Source: Norana najaformis (Eukaryota > Annelida > Clitellata > Crassiclitellata > Hormogastridae). Taken from it: a DNA stretch of 64,000 nt. Below, one piece after another: positions 33,501-45,200 of this stretch. The stretch covers positions 54,657,976 through 54,721,975 of the forward strand of contig OZ029913.1 in NCBI GenBank assembly GCA_964023275.1. The letters run 5' to 3'. Positions within the stretch are counted from its first letter, which is position 1. Every line of letters starts with the position of its first letter. A program made the translations under genes and the position numbers. Below the pieces are notes generated by a model. That model worked only from the letters and a program-made list of their open reading frames with translations. It ran no database searches and was not told where the DNA came from.

Positions 33501-36500
33501 ACACAACAACGTGGAGTTAAATATGCAGGAAAATTCCACACCTTCCACAAGCGTCCACCATAGGCGGCCGCTCTGCCTGAGTGAACAGACCTTCAGGATA
33601 TTGACCTGATAGTGGCTTGGCTTGGGTGTGCCATCAGTTGATGCTTCGAGCATTAGACCACCGCAGGATAGAAGTTACTAATCAGTAACAATAATTAAAT
33701 GAATAATAATTTGTGCAAACACGCAAACATATTAAAACATTAATCTTACACCACCTCTACCATCTAGGATAACCATACTACTGCTGCCAGCACCCACCAA
33801 AACCACTACGTATGATGAGCATCAACACATCCATTAGATAGCCCCATAAATGGTTAATGGGTGTCATTTACACTTTCACACCTGAACATCTGGCTTAATG
33901 ACCTCCAGTGAATGAACTTGCCTTACCAGTCATATTACCTAGAAAATTACCATCATAAATCTGGACATTAACTTACTGACGGTGAATACTGTTTTTAAAA
34001 TATTTTAAAGCAACCTGTAGCACATTTGGTAATTTTGCAGCATAACTTGCATCGCCTGGTAGCCTTTCAAACTCGGCCAAACACTGTCCTCAAACCAAAC
34101 CTGCTCTCTCACAAGCCAGACCTCTGGACGAAACCAGTACACAGGCATTGACCAAACATCATGTGATACCTGAAAATATACCTTGGTAAAACAACATACC
34201 TCACCTACAATCTATCTAGCTTATGCGGTTCATGCCCGGCCAGTAGCAACCATCACGATCAACGAAAAGAAGTCAGTAGTCCGCCACTGTTTGCGGACCC
34301 CTTCTTCCTCTTATCTCTCTCCCCCTCCAACCTCAAACACCACCCCCATAGCTGTCCCGCTGTCTCTCCGTCTGACTTTTGGATCTTGTCCTGGAACCGA
34401 ACCCTTTTGCCTATCGATTTTGTTTTGACTGAGCGCCTGTGAATAAACTGGTCCCTGGGACGTGGCTTTCGTTCAGCGCTGTAAAAATCTTGGAATTACG
34501 ATTACGACAGACATCGACAGTGTAAGCCACAGCTGCATAAAGGATCAGTGGCTTGTCCCTCTTACTTACTGACTGAAACTAGCCAAGACAGAAGACAATG
34601 AAGCCTGTCTGGTGACGTTACACAGCTCAAGTGTCCCACCAGAAGTCCTGTTGGTTACATTTGGATTCTATTTAGGCCACGGCCGCGTCTGCATGTGTCA
34701 AAAACTAGGCAAGACTGTGCCAGGCCCGGACGCCAACTCTGTTATCACAAGTGTACACACAGATCATGACTGGATGACATCCACTCTTATCACACTGGGT
34801 AAATAATCCACTTGTGATGCTGCTGCTGTCTGCCTAACTCTCTGTCTAACACAATGTAAATGTATAGGTTTTATATAGCGACCGTGTATGGCCTCGACCC
34901 TGCTCATTTTGCAATGAATTTATCGGGTGAGATCCTTCACCACCACCGCCCATTTTAATGGACACCACGCCATTTAAGGTCCCTGTGAACGAACCGTACT
35001 AGCACGAGATCTAAGCACATGACCAAACCAGCAGAGTCTTCACTGAACAATTTTATTCTTATATTCAGAGACTGTCTTATTTCTTAATTCCAAGTTTCTG
35101 TAACACCAAACGACACCCAAAGGCACAAAACATGACTATAAGACGGATCTACAAAGATGCAGCTTCAAATAAGCTGAAATCTTCCCTGGGTCGTTACTAG
35201 CAGGACATTTCATCATTACCATGGGCCCCATGTGACATATTCAAGTATATCTCTTCATTTCTATAGCAAACATAAATAATTGGTACCATCAGAAGTACCA
35301 GACAGTCTTGAGATATGTCATAAACAAGTTCTACTGTCAAACTACTGTGGTCTAAAAAAGTGTAATTTAATAAGAAACCAAAACAAATGCAAATCTAACC
35401 TTAACCTGAACGTAACAATGACTTAAATTTCAAAAACCAAAGCTCAAAACTGATTAGAAAATACATTTCTAATGCATCACTTGCACCTATAGTGACCAAA
35501 AGCATCTGAACACATTCAGTGCTATTGGAAAACAAGGTAACAAAATTCACTATTTAATAACACCAAACTATTTAACAGGCAGGCAGCTAACCTTCAGAAC
35601 CAAAGCAATTTCATTGTCGCTGACATGAAGAAGAGCAGTCCCTTAAACTAACCCTGAATGGCAGCCACCAGTCACAGGTATGAAATGCACCCTCTTAGCC
35701 AGCCATGGGTAGGAAATGCATTCTCTTAACCAGCCACGAGTAGGAAATGCATTCTCTTAACCAGCCATGGGTAGGAAGTGCATTCTCTTAACCAGCCATG
35801 GGTAGGAAGTGCATTCTCTTAACCAGCCATGGGTATGAAATGCACTCTCTTAACCAGCCACGGGTAGGAAATGCATTCTCTTAACCAGCCATGGGTAGGA
35901 AATGCATTCTCTTAACCAGCCATGGGTAGGAAGTGCATTCTCTTAGCCTTGGCAAGTGAGAAAGGGGGTCAGTCCATGTCCTCGCCGTCTGCCCTTCCAC
36001 CGAAAATGCACTGTCCTTGTACTCATTTTGTAGTCGTGTTTCACAAGGGATCACAAGTGGGTCGCAAGATCTTGGAAAGATCTTTCTGCTCTGGCAGGTA
36101 TTTGAATCCCCAACTCTGGGTTGACAGTCCAGTGTGCTAATCACTAGACTATCGCACACCAGATAATAACAAGGCTCAACACTGAAGAGTTCTCGGAACC
36201 TATACAAAGCCTGTGAGAAATGGCTGAAAAAGGAAAAACTTAAATGTAGAAGACCCATCCGTGCCTATAGGAGAAGATCCCAAAAGGAACTAAGTCAGTG
36301 AATTGAGAAAAAGATGTTCTGTGATAAGTGCCACGTATGCCCACCCGAGACAAATGACATGACAAAATACAGTGCATCGGTTAACCAAGTCAACTACTGA
36401 ATCAATTAGCATAGCAGAATGCTGTGTGCAATCTCTCTCCTCTCTCGGTCTGTCTGTCTGTGTCTGTCTGTGTCTGTCTGTCTGTGTCTCACTGTTTGTG

Positions 36501-37322
36501 TCTGTCTGTCTGTGTCTGTATAGCAAGAGAGAGACAGACAGATAGACAGACAGACTGTCTGTCTCTCTGTCTGTCTCTCACTTGCTTATCAAACAGTACT
36601 CCGTGACTTGATGAACCCATTTTGGGCAAAGGTTAACATAAGCTGGGACAGCCCACAAGTGCAAGTGCCTTCGATTGGTTCCTTTAGTCTCTGTTGCTTT
36701 TAACTTCCAACTCCCCCCTGCCCACAAACAAAAACCCTTTAATCTCTAAATGGCTCAAAAACTCCTGCACCCTAGACACAAATATTTTGCTAAACCAGAT
36801 CAGCCTAAACCTGCCAAAGTAACTACATCGTAAGACAAAATTTACACAGAATTACAAGCCAAATACAACATGCCTTCAGTCAAAGAAAACAATGCCAAAA
36901 AGTTTATATAATGCAACTGAAATAAACCACAGAAACAAAGACATAAAAAGACTGCAAAGCATGAGATCAGTACTGGAATTGAAAAATCCTTAAACAGAAC
37001 GAAGACCATTCATCACACCACTGACCGTCAAACGAGTAGTTTAAAAACTCGATGATGCTGGTGGTGGTGTTGGCGGCGGTGGTGATGATGTTGATGATGA
37101 TGTACAGAGCATCATCAGCAGTAAACTAATTTTAGAAGGCTTAGCATCGTAGAACAGAACTGAGAGTTTGTTTTCTAGGATGGCGGGTGGTATTCACACT
37201 GGATGCTACATATACCTTTTTTCAACACTGGGAAACTGTTCTCTTTCACCGGGACTGGGCTGGGAGTGCCTCTGAGTAGTTATCTTTAAGGACACTATAT
37301 AAATGCTCTGCATGAATGAATG

Positions 37323-37356
<34 letters not shown>

Positions 37357-39179
37357 CCAAGTAATCAGACAGCACAAGAAACACAAGCAACACAGAACAC
37401 AGTTACAAACTTGGCTCTATTAAATCCTTAAGACCAGCTGACCCCATTTTGTACACAAAACTCTGACCTAATAATTAGAGAAAAAGTAAGAACTCAGTTT
37501 TTACGGTAACTTTCTGAATCCCCTCAAAACTACTGACCCACTAAAATATGACAGAAAAAGACATTTAAACTACGTTTAAACAAAACATGTTCAAAGTATT
37601 ACAAGATAGACATGGAATGTGGAGATCACATAGATAAGAAAGGACCAATAAGGAGCCTCAGGCACCATTCAATATGTTTACCAAGCAGCAAACACCCTCA
37701 TGTTATCATAACCAAGTTGCCATTCAAGACACAAAAAATGTTGGTTTCTAAGTTACATTACATTACAATAAACTGTAGTTTTACATTACATTTACATTAC
37801 CAATGCATAAGATGGCCTCTGTGTAATGACCCTGGACGAGTTGTTTGTGCACACTCGCCTTATTTACCAAGCAGTATAATTTGGTGACTTCGGTAAGCTG
37901 GGAGGTAAATGGCAAGTGCACTGATCCTGCGTCACTGATTCGGTCACTACTGATTCAAGGTTTAAAAAGCAGAAATGAATGCCTCAGACACATTTCTGCA
38001 TGGGGCATTGAAGCTTACTTACTTAACTAGCCATCAGATACCTGCAAACTGTATTCTTATATTACTTAAAACGTGCCATACATACATACACATACATACA
38101 CACATACATACATACATACATACATATATACACAAACATACATACATATACACATATGCATACATACATACATACATACATACACATGCATACATACATA
38201 AAAACATAGTACAATATTTTATAACTTGTTTTGGAAAGCCTGCAAGGTAGCCGATTAACTGGGGCATGGTAGCCAACTGAATAGAGCGCTCGGCTGGTAA
38301 CGCGGAAAGTACGGGTTCGACCCTCCCCTTACATGGCTACTGTGTAGGGATTTCCTTAAGAGAGTACTAGTCACTCCAGGCCGTTGCCCGGCGCTTTTTG
38401 AATTTCTTCACTTTGACTTATTCAGTTAGCAGTGGGATCGAGGTTTCAGGCTTTCACTCTGCGCTCAACAGGATGGTACTCTCCCAGCCGATAACTTGCT
38501 TTACAGGTGGCCGCATTTCACTAGTCCCGCGTTCTAACTGGGCACCGGTACCTGTCCCCTCAGGCACACTCGTTGTGACCCAACGACGAGGGTGTGTGAG
38601 AACCCTCCACCCCGGATTACGATCCCGTTCCAGTGACGGCCAGTGATAACTGTGCAAGTCACTACTGCACCGTTTGATTGGCACTCGAACCAACTCTAGT
38701 AAATGCGCTCATTCAGTGGGCTCAGCTGGGCCTGTGCCCCCTCCGTGTCAAACGGACCGGTCTCAGACAAGGCCAGCGAACGTAGCCTGTAAGTAGTCTG
38801 ACGAGACGGATGACACAGGTGTTGGTGCACCAGGCTCCGGGGGCCGAGGTCGATCTCACCACAAGATTCCGAGCTTTTCACCCACGCCGCGACGAGAACA
38901 CATGACGCAGATTACTAAGCTCTTCCTCCCGCAGTATCCAACCGATCAACCTCTATAGGAAGGCACACCTCATTGCCATCTAACATACCCGGCCGAAAGC
39001 TTCCAGGCGGACAACTAGGGTAGACACTATCGCAAGAAACGAGTGCAGTGCCACCGTTAGAGGCCGTGGAGCTGCCGCCAGGAATTACAGGAGCAACGGT
39101 AGCAACCCACGCTACTCCTAACCCAGTTAGGCATTACTCTGCGGGCACGACATCCAGTAACAGACCAACAAACTCACAC

Positions 39180-39215
<36 letters not shown>

Positions 39216-42200
39216 AAGTCCTTCACTCACAACTGCTTCACACCTCAGATTCAGATTTACTGACCTTGTGCAAATGTAAATGCAAAAATAATAATAAATA
39301 ATAACAGAAAGATAGCAAGCTCTAGATCGCAAGTGTTGCTGAGACTTCTATAGCATCAACATCAACTAAATGCTGATGGGAAAAAGTCAGCACATTAAGT
39401 GGAGATGTGATGATCCGTGCATTATCCTGCACCAATGTTAACTGGAGATGTGGTGATCAGTGCATTATCCTGCAGCAGTGTTAATTGAAGATGTGATGAT
39501 CAGTGCATTATCCTGCAGCAATGTTAACTGGAGATGTGATAATCAGTGCATTAGCCAAACTTACTTGGGCTGTGGCAGCCTATTAGTGATTGAAGTTTTC
39601 ACATTACATTATTTTATAACTGGCTCTGAGAGATGTCATCTGTAAATTATAATTACACATTACACAATGTTACACATGACCCTTAGACAGTAAGTAAGTA
39701 AGTAAAAGCAATTTTTGTGTTACATAATTTTACACCTGACCCTGGAAGGCATTACAGGTAAAGCAAATTGCAGTTCTGCAAATTATGTAGCGTTATACAT
39801 TTGGCCATGGGACACATTTAACTGAACTGTCATGTGAGCAATTACTAACACCATATCTACTGGCCTAGTTAGCTACCTGGGAAAATGCATATGCCAAGGA
39901 GCCTCTGTGCATGAGGATCCCCGGTTCGCAACCCAATTGTGGCTTATTTCTGAGATTTGAAGCCGCCCCCTAGCCTGGTCCATGCACGGGGAACTTAAAT
40001 GGTGTGGCACCAATTCAAAAGGGCAGCAGTGGTGAAGGATCTCACCTGATCAGTTCACTGAAAAATGCACAGGGTCGAGGCCATACTGTTGTTATAGAAA
40101 ACCGTGTACATTTACTCACATAAACAACATTCTAATTTAAAAGAGACATCCATCTAAACTGCAACCTACCTTGACTGTACCAGTTGCTATAGCAAGATTC
40201 CATCACAAAGCAGTCCATATCCAGAGATGGAGAAAGACAGAGACAGGATTACTTGCTGCTCATAGTAGATCCAAATATTTACCCATATCCTACATCATAG
40301 CTGCCAAACCATCCACAGTCACTGCTAGGACAGCGTCGTAAAATATGAACCTTATGCCGCCACTACAGCACTACTATCTACCTACTCATGCATCAGCATC
40401 AGCAGCAGCAGCAGTAGCAGAAGCAGCAGCTGGCAAGGATGCATAGAACCCTTTCACTGCATGCATGGCAAGCAAATGTTACTGAGTCACGTAGACAGAA
40501 CGACATCGTCCAGACCTGATAAATAATATAAATAATATAAATGTAAATGTACACGTTTTACTAAAGTCACCGCATGGCCTCAACCCTGCTCATTGTTTAA
40601 TGAACTGATCGGGTGAGATCCTTCACCACCGCTGCCCGCTTGAATGGGTGCCATGCCATTTAAAGGTCCCTGTGTACGGCCCGTGCTAGCACAAGATTCA
40701 AATCTCTGAAAAAAGACACAATCGGTATGTGAACCGGCATCTTCGAGCACAGAGGCGCCTTGATGCACTCTTTAACCAATACAGAACCACGGGTTCAGCA
40801 TATACGATGCTTAGGAAAAACCTAAACACAGTACCCGGCCGTGGAGAGACACCGAACGAACACAAGGTCACAGTAGAAAACACAAAGCACATGTACCGTG
40901 TCAACGAGACAGACAGAAATTTCTTTTCTGAAAGCCGAAGGCAAGTGTGTTCTGTTTGTCGGAGAAAATTTACATTATTAGACTCAAGTGATAATGTCAA
41001 CGATAAGTACGGAAATCGGGATGGATAGCAAAGGTAAGAAGCTAAGAAGTCACTGGATACACAAAATCCTTTAACGATGAAAGCTAGATAAAACGATATC
41101 ACATATAGCATTCGTCCATACTTCTGGTATTATGTATGGATACCACCAACTCTTCCTTAAACAGCCGAAATAATAAATTTAAACCAAGAAAAAAAAACAG
41201 AAAAAACCCTACCAAATCCAAGATAAAATCCTAGAAGTTTATAAATAATATTTCTAATATTGTATTTGCACAGCATCAATCAATAGCATAATGTATGTAA
41301 GTATGTAGGTATACATGTATGTATATATGCATATGTATATATGTATGTCTGTATGTATGCTTGTATGTATGTATCTAGACACCGAATAGAGTGCTTTTTA
41401 AGTACCTCACAAAAGCATTGCGTATGCTAGTCTCAGTAGTGTTAAGAACAATGACCAAATATCGCTCATATAACTGGAAGAGTCACCACTGATGAGCTCT
41501 CACAAACACACACTGCCCAGCAAGACGCAAGGCACTTATTTGCATAGAATTTGCTTTGGCTTCCTACACAGTTCCAAGATAATAGAAACTAAAACCTGCA
41601 GCCTCCACATTAGAAAGTAAAAACTGAACCACTTGCAAGACATAAAAATGAATAAATTGCCTAATACGTATTTGCTCCAGCAATTCAATTACCAATTTAT
41701 ACAAACCCATTATTAATTTGCACAGGACTGTCCAAGATTCCTGCAGTCCATCAAACTTTAATAAAAGAAGAAGCGAATGCAGTAAAAGCCATGATTTTTT
41801 AAGTAAAGAACCATCAACAGAGACTGCTATAACTACAGATCTGCACAAAAACTGTTCAAATGCAAACTTTAGCATCAACTGCCCTTGAAAACCTCTTAAT
41901 AGTTTAATCTAATCTAATCTAAGCTAATCTAATCACTTCCATTGTGCCGTTATCATAATGTACGAGCATCAACCAATGATTGCTCAAGCGAAACCACAGT
42001 AAAAAAATCACAAACGTTGGAGAAGTACAAAAGCTTCTTATCAGAAAGCAGCACAACAAAGAAAAACGCCATCGAATATCACAGACAAACAACACAAGGT
42101 TGAAACCAATCCTCTAACTGGCTACAAGTAGTAGCTACCAGCAGTTCTCTTTGCCAACTGTTATTTTTATTGTCGTGCCATAAAGGCTACATTATTCTCA

Positions 42201-45200
42201 GTTGACTGTGGACATTTGCATTTGCATTGCAGGAAAGTAGAAGTGAATTACAGTAACGTATTTAATAACAACAATTAATACAGCACCATAAATAGCAAGA
42301 TACTTGTATAGGATGGTTTCCAGAAAGGATGGGGTGCTAAAGTCTAGTGATAAGCGTGCTGGGCCGTCGACCCATAAGTCAGGAGCTCAAATTCCCACCA
42401 GGGTAGAAAGATGTTTAAAGATTTCTGATCTGTTAATGCCCTTTAGCAAACTCAGCTATAAAATGACCACACACTGTCGGCAGGAAGATCAGGCGGCAAG
42501 GGAGAGGACTGGCCACCCGCCTTCATATGCCAAAGCTAACAAAAACAAAGGTGTCAACATGTCATACCCATGACTGCCTCTCAGGGTTAACATAAGGGAC
42601 TGCTTTTCTCATCGTGCTCTTCCTAGAGAATAAATGAATGTTCCCAAGACAGAAGATAAGGTGTGCAGATAAAGACCTTTTGAAAACTAGAGATAATTAA
42701 GTTAATATAATTTATAACACAGCAATTAATATAAAGTGTACAGTACCTTCACTTTCAAGGTCTTTTGTTCCGGCGCCTTTAGTCGGTAGTGTTGAGTTCT
42801 GCTGGGTAACCACCTTTGTGGTCTTAGCCTGATGCCTGGCACCACGAAGCCTATCCAGACGTATGCCTGCAATGCATCACAGCAGTCTCACTGTCAACCA
42901 ATCTGACGCCAGAAATCAGAAAACTGTCAAGCTCATCAATTGTATATCTCCAAGAAGCAAGAATACAACTTGTTCTTAAATGAGAAACATATTGATAAGT
43001 TGCATTTTGACTGTAACTTAATCCAGCCTCAAAGCTGATGAAGTTTCAACTTTAACAGATACTGCATAAATATCTTTCTCTATGATTTGCAGCCAAGTTC
43101 TATGCATAATGCTTTATGCATAAGCTATGAGCACCAAAGAATTTGTTAGACTGGATCAGATTAAACAAGATAAGTTACAGTAATCACTCATTTTTCAAGA
43201 GATCCCACTCTGATGGTTTTGCAGAAAATCAGAATAAACAGAAATTATTCAAGCTAGTTCAGCTTAGTATAGTACAGCGGCTGGCCTCTTCATTAGTGCA
43301 ATTGTATTTCAAGTTTTATGAATAGACTCTGTGTAATGACCTTGATCAATCCAGATGAGGGTCAAGATCACAAAGTTCACAAGACCAGGACCCAGATGGG
43401 TGTCAAAGATACGCATATAAGAAAGACTAAGGCAGTTGTCTCTCTCATAAGTCAACATAATTTAATACTGGCGTCAACTGGTTAGTACATCATAAATCTT
43501 GCACTGTACTGGTCCCACGTCTAGGACTTCGTGTTTTTTCTCTTACCTACTTAATGACCTACTGTCAGAAGGCTGGGCAGTAATACTGTCAATCTGGATG
43601 ATACGGAAGACTTTGGTTACTAGAAATTAGTCAAGCAGTGATTGTAGACATTAAGTATAATGAACCACTTTCAACCCATCATCAAGTTACTACCTTGAAT
43701 CACATGTGACTGATGTAGATACAAGTCTATATCAATATGTGGTTTATCTTGTAATAACAGTTAATGTTTCCTGCAAATATGTTTAGAAGTCCGTCAGAAC
43801 CAGAAATTTGGGGTCCCAATTACTTGCTTATTTCACTATACATGGGGCAGTAATACAGCCTCTGAGGTAAGTCGAAGTTATGGCAGTTGTAAAGATAGGA
43901 CACATCGAAGTTATGGCAGTTATAAAAATGGGACACATCGAAGTTATGGCAGTTGAAAAGATGAGTTACGTCGAGAAGACAATTGTGAAACTTTGTGTTG
44001 TGACTTGTTTTGGGAAACATCAACTAGGGACCAGCTCATGACAGTTTTGTCCTGTGACCAGGTTAGGTAAAAATTCTTTCAAGCAGTCTGGTTGACAATC
44101 AATGATGACAGAATTTTTAAAAACAAGTTGGACAGTGCAAGTCAGTGTTGCCAGGTGAACTCCTGGGGTGGGCGGCTCTGTGCTGGCCTACATGAAGAAG
44201 TTATGAAACTGTTAAAGAATGGTACTGCCGAGCTACATTCTGGAGGTCTTCATTGCTCAGAAATCAGGGTGAGGTTTTTTCACTTATTAGAAGACAGTGG
44301 CTGGAGAGGTCAATTCTGGTGGTTTGGTGTGGTGGATGGTGAGTTGGCCATCTTGCCTTTTCTTTTTTATGACTTCTGAAGTGACTTTGAGGGTTTTAGA
44401 TGATGAAAGCGTTCTGGTGTTCAACAACAACAGGCAACCACATTTCTAGCAGTTTGGTCCAAATGTTCCATGCAAAAATGGGTGGTTCCAGTCAAGTTCT
44501 GGTTGAAGTCAAGTTCTGGCTGGAGGCAAATTCTGCTTGAAGTCAAGTTCTGGTTCCAGTCAGTACCGGTTCCAGTGAAGTTCTGGTTGGAGTAAAGGTC
44601 CACTTCAAGTCACGGTCCAGCAGTCTTGACTGTATGGTGTCAATGACTTGTCATTTTTTCAGAATAACTAGCAATTTAACTGACATTTTGGTAATTCTTA
44701 ACCATAGAAGGAGAAAAGAAAATGCTTTTGCATGGACACTTTTAGAAATTTGAATCCAGGCGGCTCTGATTTTGAAGGTGTAGTAAAATTAGGTAAGTAT
44801 CAGCTTGTTGAATGCTGCCTGGTGGCTAAAGACTTTAAAGAGGGCTCTTTACCTAAAAAACTGGTAAAGAAGACGATAATGGTTGAGATGATGCAAATTA
44901 TGATGAACAGGAAAGAATAGGCAAATAAAAAACATATGGAAACGATGATAGAGAAAGAAAACAGGGAAAGAAAAGAAGAGACAGAAATGGAAGAAACAAT
45001 GAGAAAAGAGCAAATGGAGTGGTGGAGACAGAAATGTTGGATTGACAATTCCAAGGACAAAATTAGAGTTAGAGATGAAGCTGTAAAGGAAATGGAAAGA
45101 AAGACCAAGGAAACAGAATCTGTGGGTATAATAATAATTAAATTAGGAGATATTCTAAAGAATGTTTTACATAAGATGCCTGCAGAAGAAGTTTTATTAA

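Noticed and set aside
35699..35946. CRISPR-like array of 31-bp repeats
   Set aside because: Units are directly adjacent with no spacers, and they derive from a SINE in a eukaryotic intron.
38034..38276. Open frames over the CATA tract on both strands
   Set aside because: Low-complexity YIHT/CMYV repeats from a microsatellite; the same applies to 53832-54243.
41564..41878. 104-codon minus-strand frame rich in Leu
   Set aside because: No family motif and no splice signals in agreement; it does not match the ERR LBD, which is fully accounted for by other exons.
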